The notes: generated by a model not told the origin, from the sequence alone. A stretch of DNA of 29,738 bases from Schoenoplectus triqueter (GCA_964058805.1 CAXKVV010000377.1:1-29738), one strand, 5' to 3'; numbered from the stretch's first letter, positions 20,608 to 29,738 are shown. Translations and numbers: made by a program.

Positions 20608-21049
20608 TAGGAGTGCGCAAATGTGTCGTTTTATTTGTATTTCAACCGAACATTGGGTCATTATTCGGTTTAAAAATTCAGTTTTTTTTAAATTGATTTA
20701 TTTTATTTTTCTTTTTGATTATATTTTTAAATCGGACAAATTGAATAAACCTAGTAGATCAAAATTTATCAATCAAATCAAGTCTACTTGATATAAATTA
20801 AATGTGGATTATATTAAGGATAATTGAAATATATCGCTTTGACAAGTTTTATTTGTTAATTTATTTTATTATTTAAATTATATCCCTCATCTATTATTAC
20901 TTCGAAAGTAATGATACTCTTCACCGTTCTTTAACTAACGTGAATTTGATTTAACTAAATAAACCAATTAATTATTTGATTATTTTTTGTTTCATTTGAT
21001 TTTCATTTAATTATTTGTATTTAGTTTGACTGACGAATTACGCACCCTA
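20608..21049. mobile_element. decayed hAT-like MITE with TAGGAGTGCGCAAA ends
   Basis: The left end TAGGAGTGCGCAAA and right end TTACGCACCCTA are diverged versions of the ends at 4030 and 4500. The left arm includes TTATTCGGTTTAAAAATTCA, close to TTTTCGGTTTAAAAATTTTG in the first copy. The flanking octamers do not match, so the insertion is older or the borders have been altered. Confidence 0.6.
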
Positions 21050-22937
21050 TTTGTCTGAAAGAACTATTAATTTCCAAATAATAATATGGCAGGTGCTGTC
21101 ATATTTCTCAAAAAAAATTGTCAAATCAAAACCCATCTCCATAATAATATTATTTGTAAAATAGTATGTTTCTCAACGTTTTTCAATATAGTAGATTTTG
21201 TTTCTTAATACAAATTTACAAGATTTTCTCGTTAGTTTTAATAAATTGAGGAGTATTGATTGTCAAATCTGACACGTTTCTGTGTTAACATTGTTTATGA
21301 AACACTATATATTCTATAATTTTCCAAAATAGTGACTTCTATTTCTCAATATGAAATCACAAGATTTTTCTGGAAAATACAATTGTAGCATTGTAGAAAA
21401 TCTATAGTTATAGAATACAAACTCCACAATAACTTGTAGAAAAAATAATACTTAAGGATTAGCCTTTTAGATAGTTTTTTTACGTGATTTTAAATCTTTT
21501 GAAAACTTTTTATTTTTCTTTTCTTTTCTTTCGAAATTCATTCTTCTTATTGTTTTGTTGCATAAACTATTCAACTTTAATAAAAAAAAATATAAAGGTG
21601 CTTATGTTTATTTTTTGGTTAAAATAATTAGCGAATTCGTATTACTGGATACACAGAAAATTTAAACCAATAATAAATGCAAAAATATAGAAACAAGTAA
21701 AAAAAAATTAGTTAAAATTTAATACATAAAGTAAATCGTTTCATAACTCAAATGATAGCTATCAAAAAGCAGAGAACACAATATAAAATCTGAGAACTAA
21801 ATTTTTATCTTTCTAAAAAAAATACATTAATTAGCTTTAATAAGGTCCAAGAACCGAAACTAAGTATACATTTGTCCATAATTCGATAAGAAAATTATGA
21901 ACCGACTAAATTCGATGAATTTGACACGTGGAAGTTAAGCAAAAAATGTGAAATAACAATTCTAACCCATAGTGCCGACTCCATTGAAATAAAATGTCAC
22001 TTCAAATTAATAACTGTGGTTTCTCCGTAGTCCGGACCACAGAAAACAAAGGACAAGTCTTTGGAAACAGCTGTGCTTGCAGTCTCTTTGTGGCTATTTT
22101 TTCGTTTGAACCCTAAAAGTTTCTTGTACTTGTGTCTTTTTCCTCTTAGTCCTCCGTAAAAGAAGTATTTGCTTCCATTCAATTTATTAAATTTTTTGTT
22201 ATGTAAAATGGAAAAAAATTAAATTAGAAGAACCCAAATTTCAACGGAAAATACTGGTCCCATGCTCAACAATATTTGTTTGTTAGCAATGGAGCAACAG
22301 CTGTAAGCGAGCGAGCAAAAGCGTACACGTAGCAGAGGTTAGCCTATGGATGCACCTGTACACGCCATGTCAATTTCTAATTATTAAAAAATGCTCCCAC
22401 AACGCAACAAATTGAGAAATGGTTGAGACAAGAAGTAATTGTAGGATCCTTATCCCAACTAAATTTTCGGATGACAATATTATGTTATCGGATTTCATAT
22501 CATTTGATAATTATAAATAGGATTAGCCTATTTGGTATGAGAAGGATCATGAGAAAGCAAATGACCAAATAAAATATATAGTACCTAATTAAAATGGTCT
22601 TTTAAAAAAAATATGATTTCATTTTTTTATGAGCACAAAGTAAATTTTGAGAGAGAAATTATTATTTTCTTTAAAAATAAAATGAAAACAAGAAATAAGA
22701 AGAAAGGAAAATAGAAGTAAAAAACAAGAATTCACATCATCCACGGTACTTTATGCGTGTAGCAGTGGCGAACCTAAGTATAAACAAGCTCAGACCAACG
22801 TCTAGGTTTGTTTGTTAGAAATAAATATTAACAAATTATTTTCTTCTTTTATTTAAAGACTTATAGTTTAAAAATGACTTGATGTCTGAACTTGAGTGCT
22901 ATATTAGATCAATAGATTGCTTAAAATAAACAAACCT
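21050..22937. other. gene-free intergenic DNA
   Basis: A local duplication is visible: about 21180-21240 (TTTCTCAACGTTTTTCAATA ... TTACAAGATTTTCTCG) resembles 21312-21372 (CCAAAATAGTGACTTC ... TCACAAGATTTTTCTGG). A 61-codon minus-strand frame (21997-22182) sits in a slightly GC-richer patch but resembles nothing I know. The stretch 22290-22370 is also GC-richer, without a readable gene. Confidence 0.45.
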
Positions 22938-23084
22938 TTAATATACCTCTGATTTAATACATTCTTCATCGAGATTGTGCCCATACTTACATGAATAATC
23001 TGGATCCGCCAGGAGTACTACAAAAGAGCAACACAGCAACACCATGAAGAAGCGATCCAAAAGAAGACGACACGTGCCAGCCAT
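22938..23084 (-). CDS. candidate first exon of a secreted small protein (uncertain)
   Basis: The frame starts MAGTCRLLLDRFF and continues with a very hydrophobic stretch (MVLLCCSFVVLLA), resembling a signal peptide, then DPDYSCKYGHNLDEECIKSEVY and a stop. Shortly after the hydrophobic part, the plus-strand bases 22981-22990 read GTAAGTATGG on the minus strand, a near-ideal plant 5' splice site, so the true exon might end at 22991. The surroundings (23020-23230) are clearly GC-richer than the flanks. CACGTG G-boxes lie at 23071-23076 (inside the frame) and 23179-23184 (upstream). I recognise no family and found no second exon. The frame remains open upstream to 23231, so the start is a guess. 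It could equally be a transposon-borne fragment. Confidence 0.2.
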   Translation of the reverse strand: MAGTCRLLLDRFFMVLLCCSFVVLLADPDYSCKYGHNLDEECIKSEVY

Positions 23085-23276
23085 GACAAGGGGCCACCAA
23101 TTATATGATGGTATATGATTGTAACAAACAGGATCCGAGTAGGTACATAAATCTCCAGCTGGAAGCTGCCTTGCATTGCACGTGACCGCTGCCACTGCAA
23201 AAGTGCAAATCCATGCCCCGAACCTTTGCACACGTTTGAATATAAATCTCCAACAATAACGGCAGATTTTGATCCG

Positions 23277-23520
23277 TTTGAAAATTTAATTATCACAATA
23301 TTTTTTTAAATAAATATAAAAAAAATAAAATAGAATTTTTTTTTATGGATGTGCTCTTATATTTATATAGATTGATGGTGATTTAAATTTTATGTAATTT
23401 TATTATCGTTTGATAGTCCATCAAAAATCATTAAATTATAACTGTTGTAAATTTTATAAATTTTTGATAATGCTTTATGAAATATTAAATGACCATTAAT
23501 TATAAGTTTGATCTGAACAG
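23277..23520. mobile_element. degraded family D element
   Basis: The middle, AGATTGATGGTGATTTAAAT then TGTAATTTTATTATCGTTTG and TAGTCCATCAAAAATCATTA, is collinear with AGATTGATAACCCGTTAAAT and following sequence in the complete copy at 25139-25506. The left end CGTTTGAAAATTTAATTATC approximates GGTTTCAAATTTGCTGTTATC. The right end is not recognisable, so it is truncated or heavily mutated. Confidence 0.5.
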
Positions 23521-25129
23521 AGTAGAAAACTTTTTTGGGAGAAAGTTCTAGTTTATTCTATTAAAGCTGCATTATACAACGAGGCGGTGTCACTTTGTAC
23601 TGGCAATTTGCCATTTGTTCATGAATATTTGTTCATGCATAAATGTTCTTTTGGTTGAAACGAATCTAACTCAGCGTTAAGCAATCTATAGTTAATTCAT
23701 CAACTTAATTTTTGATGACCATTAATTGTAAGTTAACGTGATTTTAAGAATCAGTCTTTTGTTTGGTGAAGTACTCTTTTAAATAAATTAAGTTGTTGTA
23801 GATTCAAATTTTTGATAGACACTTAAAATCGAGTTAATTCTTATATTTTATCTCAAAAGAAGTTTACGAGATTTTTAAAATTAAAGAGGTTAAAACGAAA
23901 AAATAATTTTAAAAGTTTTCATTCAATAGAGAATCCTATCAACGAAAAATCTTTAACGTTGGCTGTTGTCAACTATAAACATCCAATAAAAAACAAGAAC
24001 CATATCCAGCTAATTCAGTAAACAACAAACCATGATTAATTTTATCTTCCATGTTGAGTCACAAATTAAGCACACAGCTTAATTTTTTTTAAAGAGAAAC
24101 ACAGCTTTAAATTTCAGTGCTCGTATTGAGTAAGAGTATTTTTTTTTATATTCATATCATGCGCAAAAAGATATGGAACAAGATTCAAGGGGCATCATTA
24201 GTCTTGAGTTAAAAAAAAAGAGCATAATAATTATTGTTAGCACCTTATTTTGTGTAAAATATAATTTGTCTGTTTTTATATGAACCATATATTTCAATTT
24301 ATATGAATTTTACAATAAAACTGAAGTGTGTTTAATAGTGGGCATGATAAATAAAAATATTACTCTTGAATGAAATACTAAATATCGAACTAATTTGGTA
24401 CAAATTTAAAACTTCAAGGCTTAGAATAATACATTTGAAACTGTAAATATCAATTTGATAAAGGAATAATACGTTAGGACCGTGTTTACTATGATATTTG
24501 ACAAACCCTTAATGAAAATGAACTTTTTAATGAATTCGAGATGCATGAAATAACAATGAATTATCATGTGTGATTTATGGAGAATTCAAGTCAATAAACT
24601 ATTGACAAACAATGAATGTTGTCATTTGTGATTTGTGGAGAATTCAAGTCAATAAACTATTTGACAGACATCCTAATTAATTTTCTGTACTAGCCAAAAA
24701 AAAAAATCAAAACAGAAGCATTCAAGCAAGATTGGTAACCGTGGTAAATAGAAAATATCTTCTGTAAATATTTTATATTTGTACGATTTTATCTTTAAAC
24801 TACAAAGGGAGACAATCATGCAGGGTTCTTTAAAGTCCCACGGTCTGTTGACTCTTTTGACCCTTCTCTTTATAACTGGGGCCCGAAAACAGCTGGCCAT
24901 ATCCAAAAACAATTATTTAAGGATTTTTTATAATACCCACAAAGATTTGATAATGTTCTGGTTTTCTCTAGCATAATATATATCGCAAGCATAAATGTAA
25001 TATTAGCACCAGTAGAGGGACTAATCAATAATTTAGTCTCTGTACCAGTCTTCAATTGATTCCGGACAGACGGTTTTGCTCTCTGTTTGTACTGTCACTG
25101 TGTACTTATATAAATTTTCTACCAGCATT
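23521..25129. other. gene-free intergenic DNA
   Basis: Apart from the tandem pair at 24552-24666, nothing is recognised. The short frames near 24673-25055 on both strands lack family features. Confidence 0.5.
24552..24666. repeat. 56-bp tandem duplication
   Basis: Unit 1 (24552-24607) and unit 2 (24608-24666) both run AACAATGAA, TGTGATTTRTGGAGAATTCA, AGTCAATAAACTATT and TTGACA. The second unit has small insertions. The sequence is unrelated to the 56-bp repeat at 2501-2612. Confidence 0.85.
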
Positions 25130-25138
25130 GTTGTACAC

Positions 25139-25506
25139 GGTTTCAAATTTGCTGTTATCCCAGAGAAAACTAGAAATTTGTTATTTATTTCGAAAAAATA
25201 GAAAAAAAATTAAAAATAGAAATTTTTTATTGATATATTCTTTTATTTGTAGATTGATAACCCGTTAAATTTCATATAATTTCATTAATGCTTGATGGTC
25301 TATCAAAAGTTGTTAATTTGAAATCGTCACAAATATTAGTGAAGACCGTTAAATTTGACACTTCATCAAATATTAATTAAATTATATGAAATTTAACTAG
25401 CTATTAATCTACAAATAAAAAAATATATCTATAATTTTTTTTCTATTTTTTCGGAATAAATAATAAGATTCTATTATTCTCCCATAATAACAGCAGATTT
25501 GGAGCC
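25139..25506. mobile_element. Mutator-like MITE, family D, copy 2, with 9-bp target duplication
   Basis: Starts GGTTTCAAATTTGCTGTTAT and ends ATAACAGCAGATTTGGAGCC, inverted repeats with three mismatches over 20 bases. The nonamer GTTGTACAC lies immediately outside on both sides, at 25130-25138 and 25507-25515, as a perfect direct repeat. Terminal GG and a 9-bp duplication are hallmarks of the Mutator superfamily, so that assignment is reasonable though no transposase is present. The 368-bp element is fold-back over most of its length. It sits about 540 bases upstream of the XTH TATA box. Confidence 0.88.
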
Positions 25507-26050
25507 GTTGTACACACAGATAATATTTTTTCTGAATTAAATCAAGATGATATTAGAAGGATGAAAGTTGTTAATTGAAGAAATTTTTAGAAGAATATAT
25601 ATGTTACATATGTTTCGCAGCTACGACTTAAAGCACAACAACACTTATTCAGTAATGAATTTAAGTACTGTAATCGGATCTGTTTTCTTTTTTAACCTAT
25701 TTAATTGCAAAAAACATTTAAAATAGATATTATTCTTAAAAATGTTTGAAAGGACCTCTTTATTTACAAACCTTAATATGTTTCAGGTGACTCCTATCAA
25801 TTATCCGTTCCAAACATATACACTTCTTCTTTTGAAACAGTCCGGAAAAATTGAAGCAATTATTAAATCATGCATGCATCAGTCGGATGCCTCCAATAAA
25901 CACACTGCTTCTCTCACACTATGTACCACGCCAATCTGGTGCCAACTCACCACATTAATCCCACCTTTTTCTTTCTTTTGCTATTTTTTTGGGTTTTGAA
26001 ACCTTCCATCCTGTTTCCTCTCCATCCCTATCCCCTTCTCTGTTTTTCTC

Positions 26051-26058
26051 TATATAAA
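26051..26058 (+). promoter_or_regulatory. TATA box of the XTH gene
   Basis: TATATAAA lies 98 bases before the start codon, preceded by TTTTTCTC and followed by a CT- and A-rich leader free of other ATG codons. Transcription would begin near 26085, giving a leader of roughly 65 bases. A CCAAT word is at 25931. Confidence 0.75.
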
Positions 26059-26148
26059 CCCTTACGCACCGATCTTTATCACCACAAACAATCACTTCTT
26101 TCTCTCTTCACAAAAAAAACCAGAAGAACCCATTTTCACAAAAGCAAA

Positions 26149-27234
26149 ATGGCTTTCTCCAAAAACACTAACAAGCTCTTTCTTCTATTCATCTTCTCAT
26201 GCCCTTGTTTGCTGTATATTGCCAATGCTGGCAGTCTCAACCAGGATTTTGACATAACATGGGGTGATGGCCGTGGCAAGATCGTAAATAATGGCCAACT
26301 GTTGACATTATCACTTGACAAAACCTCTGGTTCTGGGTTTCAATCCAAGAATGAATATCTCTTTGGCAAGATTGATATGCAACTCAAACTCGTACCCGGC
26401 AACTCTGCCGGCACCGTTACTGCATATTATGTACAAATAATTTCAACACACTTGCAATGCCCATTTTGATTAATTTGATATGGATCATTTGCTAATAACT
26501 CCATTTCTGTGTTTGTTGTTTCTATTTTCAGTTGTCTTCACAAGGACCGACTCATGACGAAATAGATTTTGAGTTTTTGGGGAACCTAAGCGGAGACCCA
26601 TACACGCTCCACACAAATGTGTTCACGCAGGGGAAGGGAAACAGAGAGATGCAGTTCAAGCTCTGGTTTGACCCCACCAAGGATTTCCACACCTATTCCA
26701 TCCTCTGGAATCCCAGACATGTCATGTAAGCAACCATTTTACGCTACAAGCATGATTAAAGCCTCTGATACTGTTAGTATATATCAAACTGTTGCTCATT
26801 TGCCATCATTAATCAGACCAAAATTTTGTTTACGCAGTTTCATGGTGGATAATGTACCTATCAGAGATTACAAGAACTTGGAATCTAAAGGGATTTCCTT
26901 CCCGAAAAACCAACCGATGAGGATCTACTCGAGCCTATGGAATGCCGATGACTGGGCCACACGAGGCGGCCTGATCAAAACCGACTGGTCCCAAGCACCA
27001 TTCATGGCATCCTACAGAAACTTCAATGCCAATGCGTGTGTGTGGTCGTCGGGTTCGGCCAAGTGCCCGCCTTTGCAAACCAATTTGGCCGGAGACAATT
27101 GGTTCAATCAGGAACTGGATTCTACAAGCCAGGAGAGGATGAAGTGGGTCCAGAGGAATTACATGATCTACAATTATTGTACGGATGGTAAAAGGTTTCC
27201 ACAAGGTTTGCCACCTGAGTGTAACATGCCATGA
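26149..27234 (+). CDS. XTH: xyloglucan endotransglucosylase/hydrolase, three exons (290 aa)
   Basis: Cuts and religates, or hydrolyses, xyloglucan in the cell wall (glycoside hydrolase family 16), loosening or reinforcing walls during growth. Join 26149-26430, 26532-26725 and 26838-27234; the product is 290 residues, the usual XTH length. Signal peptide 1-27 (ANA|GSL). The catalytic motif [11 protein letters not shown] spans 102-112, with nucleophile Glu104 and acid/base Glu108, followed by the conserved N-glycosylation site Asn112-Leu-Ser. Later hallmarks are [14 protein letters not shown] (190-203), TDWSQAPF and, in the XTH C-terminal domain, Cys226/Cys235 and Cys273/Cys287, the family's two expected disulfides, plus [12 protein letters not shown]. 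By eye it is nearest the Arabidopsis XTH22-25 group. The start has an excellent plant context (AAAATGGC) and is the first ATG after the TATA box. The frame is open upstream to 25921, but that part precedes the TATA box. No defect is seen. Exact paralog assignment is open. Confidence 0.96.
26431..26531 (+). other. XTH intron 1 (phase 0)
   Basis: GTACAAAT at the donor and TCTATTTTCAG at the acceptor; 101 bases, AT-rich. It falls after TAYY (residue 94) and just before LSSQGP, separating the first exon from the active-site exon. Exon 2 starts with TTG, an ordinary Leu codon here. Confidence 0.93.
26726..26837 (+). other. XTH intron 2 (phase 2)
   Basis: GTAAGC at the donor and TTTACGCAG at the acceptor; 112 bases. 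The split codon AT|T gives Ile159, restoring the family block WNPRHVIFMVD. Reading through without splicing gives a stop immediately (ATG TAA). Confidence 0.93.
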
Positions 27235-27400
27235 GGAATGGAGGGTAGACGGGAGCATCGGTCTAAATATATTCTTTTATTCGTTTTCTTTTCTTGTTGT
27301 CATTGTAAATTATAAGTTTATAACCTTGATCAATGTACTTTTTTGATTTTGTCAATGCAAAGCTATATAATGTATTATATCTCTGTCTTAACAGTTCATC
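27235..27400 (+). other. XTH 3' untranslated region (approximate)
   Basis: T-rich sequence with TTGTAAAT and several TGTA/AATGTA words (27303-27375), which fit loose plant near-upstream polyadenylation signals. No canonical AATAAA is present, so the end is approximate. Confidence 0.45.
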
Positions 27401-27903
27401 TCATTATTAATATTATCTTACTATCCAAGAGAAAATCATCTTAATTAAAAGGCAATATGAACTCCATACAAGACAGTACTGTAGCTTTTTAATGGGAGCA
27501 TGGAACTCCACACAAGATGGCACCGGACTTCATCATGTAATGAAAAATAATTAAAATTTGAATCTGGAAATTAGATTGAATACATCATTCCGTGGTAAAT
27601 TAAAAAAATGGTTTATTTCTTCTTCTTGTGCGCATGGTGTTGATTTATAATAAATTAGTACGCTACTAACAGTATCCCGCATTAATCTCTCAAAAAATTC
27701 TCTGAGCTCTCAAAAAATCTCTCTACAAATGATTTTTCATTTTCAGAAAATTTCGCTCAATTGCGCTTAATAAACTTTCATTTTTCGCATGCACGTAATT
27801 ATTTCTCTATCGAATAAAAACCATCTGCACAAAACCCATTGATAATTTTCAAAATGTCAAATTCAAATTCTATGTAATTATATTGTTCAGATATTTATAT
27901 ACA

Positions 27904-28315
27904 AAGTAAAGATACCATGAGCTTAATCTTACGGAGGCCTTCCGTGAGTTTAACTCAAAAATCATAACAAATCGTATCCAAATTTTAATTTATCATACTT
28001 ATTAAATTATTTATATGAAAATCTTATGGGATGCAAAAATTTAAAGTGTTTTAAGCTTTTTAAATTATGATTTTTAATTTTTATAAATCAACTCTAAAAA
28101 TAATAATAATATATTCAATACTTGAACATCATTTAAAAAAATTAAAAACGGTGACATAAAAAGCTCAAAACACTCTAAATTTTTGCATCCCACAAGATTT
28201 TCATATAAATAATTTAATGAGCATGATAAATTAAAATTTAGAGATGATTTAATATGCTTTTTGAGTTAACCTCATGGAAGGCCTTCGTGAGCTTAAGCTC
28301 ATGATATCTTTACTC
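27904..28315. mobile_element. fold-back MITE, family B, copy 5, with 10-bp target duplication
   Basis: Ends are AAGTAAAGATACCATGAGCT and AGCTCATGATATCTTTACTC. TTTATATACA occurs directly outside both ends, at 27894-27903 and 28316-28325. This is the only family B copy not embedded in pure (TA)n, and so the only one whose target duplication can be read. A 9 to 11-base duplication fits Mutator-like elements; the superfamily is inference. The core has TTATGGGATGCAAAAATTTA mirrored by TAAATTTTTGCATCCCACAA. Confidence 0.9.
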
Positions 28316-28424
28316 TTTATATACATATGAGTTGTATTTAAAAAAATATAAGTATTTATATTTATATTTTTATATAATTTGATTTATTTATGTTAGTTAT
28401 TGAGATATGTATCATACATATTAA

Positions 28425-28636
28425 TTATCTATTATAAGTATTTAGATTTTTTTATTTAGGAATTTAGATATGTGTTATGAGTATTTAAATATAATATCTA
28501 GGTATTTAGATTTTTTATGTAGATATTTAGATTTCTTATTTATATATTTAGATATGTTCTGGGTATTTAAGTATAATATTTAGGTATTTATATTTCTTAT
28601 TTAGATATTTCAAAATGTGTTTTGGGTATTTAGATA
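28425..28636. repeat. GTATTTAGATATGTG minisatellite, unit 1
   Basis: Repeats of an approximate 20 to 40-base pattern built from GTATTTAGATATGTGTT, ATGAGTATTTAAATATAATA and TYTAGGTATTTAGATTTCTT. The order of these sub-words is irregular. It forms the right part of the long unit. Confidence 0.85.
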
Positions 28637-28857
28637 GGACGCGACTAATAGTACTCAGCGTTAATCCCCTAAAAAATCCCCTCGCAAATGACTTTCTATT
28701 TTCGAAAAGTTTCGATCAACTACACTTAACAAACTTTTCTTTTTCGTACGCACGTGATTATTTCTCCACTGATTAAAGACCATCTGCACAAAATTCACGT
28801 GACAATTTCTAAAATGCCAAACCAATGTTGCATATAATCATATTGTTCAGATATTTA

Positions 28858-29326
28858 TCTATACTATTATATAAAGCATCTAAGAATTGGAGGATCCATT
28901 TTTTGTCATTGTAAATTTTTATTATACCCATTTTATCCCTCAATTAGACGGATAATATTTATTGTTGGTTGATCGAACGTATGTGATCACGTCCATTGAT
29001 CCCCTCTTTCTCTCCATTTCTTTCCCTTATATACTATTATTTCCATAATTTTTGTCTTTTATTTAGAAACTTTGTGCATATTTGGTAAGAAATTAATGGT
29101 GATAATATATGTTAGAATAATTTACTTTTCTTGCCATAAAAATCATGAATCATTAACTCATATTGTGCAAAAATCTCATTCAAGATTAAATATAGTCTTT
29201 ATTATATGTTTTCTTTATAATTTGGTGAATTTTTAATTTAATATTAGATAAATATAAATTTTTTATCTTATAATATTTTAATGTTTAAATAAAAAATTCT
29301 GCTGCAACGCGCGGGTATATAGCTAG
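28858..29326 (+). mobile_element. non-autonomous Helitron (469 bp)
   Basis: It begins TCTATACTATTATATAAAGC, the classical plant Helitron 5' terminus, preceded by A. It ends CAACGCGCGGGTATATAGCTAG followed by T, i.e. CTAG at 29323-29326 with a GC-rich, weakly hairpin-forming stretch a few bases before. Insertion between A and T without target duplication is the Helitron rule. No Rep/helicase gene is inside. The uninterrupted homologous sequence in unit 1 confirms the borders. The 3' hairpin stem is imperfect (CTGC with GCGG), perhaps mutated. Confidence 0.88.
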
Positions 29327-29444
29327 TATTTATATAAGTAGTATTTAAAATTTTTTATAAGTATTTATATTTCTATTTTTATATAATTTGATATACTTAT
29401 ATTAGTTATTGAGATATGTATCATACATATTAAATTATCAATTA

Positions 29445-29738
29445 TAAGTATTTAAATTTTTTACTTAGGTATTTAGATATGTATTTTTGGTATTTAGATA
29501 TGTGTTATGGATATTTAGATATGTGTTTCGGGTATTTAAATATAATATTTAGGTATTTAGATATTTAGATATGTGTTATGAGTATTTAAATATAATATAT
29601 AGGTATTTAGATTTCTTATTTTGGTATTTAGATATGTGTTCTAGGTATTTAGATATGTGTTATGAGTATTTAAGTATAATATCTAGGTATTTAGATTTCT
29701 TATTTAGGTATTTTGAGATGTGTTCTGAGTATTTAGAT
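29445..29738. repeat. GTATTTAGATATGTG minisatellite, unit 2
   Basis: The same family of words as at 28425-28636, but longer here, with at least a dozen GTATTTAGAT-like occurrences up to the final base. Truncated by the window edge. Confidence 0.85.

Larger units (their letters stand above)
27659..28636. repeat. long tandem repeat unit 1, carrying a MITE
   Basis: Begins TACGCTACTAACAGTATCCC and is paralogous to the unit starting at 28638. Shared landmarks are TTTCATTTTTCGCATGCACG against TTTCTTTTTCGTACGCACG, ACCATCTGCACAAAA, ATATTGTTCAGATATTTAT, TAAGTATTTATATTT, and TTATTGAGATATGTATCATA then a GTATTTAGATATGTG minisatellite. A 412-bp family B element plus its duplicated target interrupts it at 27904-28325; without it the unit is about 560 bases. 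Confidence 0.85.
28638..29738. repeat. long tandem repeat unit 2, carrying a Helitron and running off the window
   Basis: Paralog of the unit at 27659, starting GACGCGACTAATAGTACTCA. The homologous order is kept on both sides of a 469-base Helitron at 28858-29326. The right-hand minisatellite is still running at the window end, so the unit is incomplete and further copies may follow. Confidence 0.85.

Noticed and set aside
21997..22182. 61-codon minus-strand frame considered as the second exon of the 22990 donor
   Set aside because: It has no suitable 3' splice site directly before it, no recognisable motif, and no peptide-hormone signature such as CLE, CEP, PSY or RGF.
26136..27258. Minus-strand frames and the alternative plus frame over the XTH exons
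   Set aside because: The spliced sense reading gives a complete, canonical XTH; the others are overlaps in wrong frames or unspliced intron readthrough.
27296..28920. TTGTCATTGTAAATT shared by the XTH 3' region and the Helitron
   Set aside because: A single AT-rich word of about 15 bases without flanking similarity; chance is sufficient.
1..29738. CRISPR arrays, bacterial operons, phage or viral genes
   Set aside because: No regularly spaced direct repeats, ribosome-binding sites or prokaryotic gene spacing are present. The introns, MITEs, Helitron and plant gene families fit a plant chromosome.

Overview
The window is AT-rich plant nuclear DNA. The organism is most likely a eudicot: both clear genes belong to land-plant families (a CLE signalling-peptide precursor and an xyloglucan endotransglucosylase/hydrolase), introns are short GT-AG introns, and the intergenic space is full of small non-autonomous DNA transposons. 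I cannot name the species. Only two genes are well supported in 29.7 kb.

Layout: 1-4010 has no gene and holds a diverged head-to-tail duplication (modules X and Y) plus 56-bp tandem repeats. 4030-4500 is a hAT-like MITE. 4768-6790 is a train of five fold-back elements (families A and B) joined by (TA)n/(GA)n/(CT)n microsatellites. 6800-9600 is gene-free. 9644-9910 (minus) encodes an 88-aa CLE prepropeptide ending in RLVPTGPNPLHN-RR, with a pyrimidine-rich leader containing a (CT)n tract. 12958-13579 is the broken 3' end of a LINE with zinc-knuckle region, polyA signal and A tail. 14579-14989 is a lone family B element. 15316-15461 is a cluster of TGGGCY/AGGCCT motifs resembling a housekeeping promoter without a recognisable gene. 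15611-15993 is a family D element. 17680-19089 is a second microsatellite-joined train (families C and A). 20608-21049 is a second, decayed hAT-like element. 22938-23084 (minus) is a weak candidate first exon in a GC-richer island. 25139-25506 is a family D element with a perfect 9-bp target-site duplication. 26149-27234 is a complete three-exon XTH gene. 27659 to the window end is a tandemly duplicated repeat whose first copy carries a family B MITE and whose second carries a Helitron.

The genes do not form an operon or an obvious pathway cluster. The CLE peptide is an extracellular ligand for receptor kinases and the XTH remodels cell-wall xyloglucan; nothing in the sequence links them. The most informative signal is the transposon record. 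One tandem repeat serves as its own empty-site control for two insertions, and the fold-back families sit repeatedly inside mirror-arranged dinucleotide microsatellites. One element (4768-5072) has the ends of one family and the core of another.
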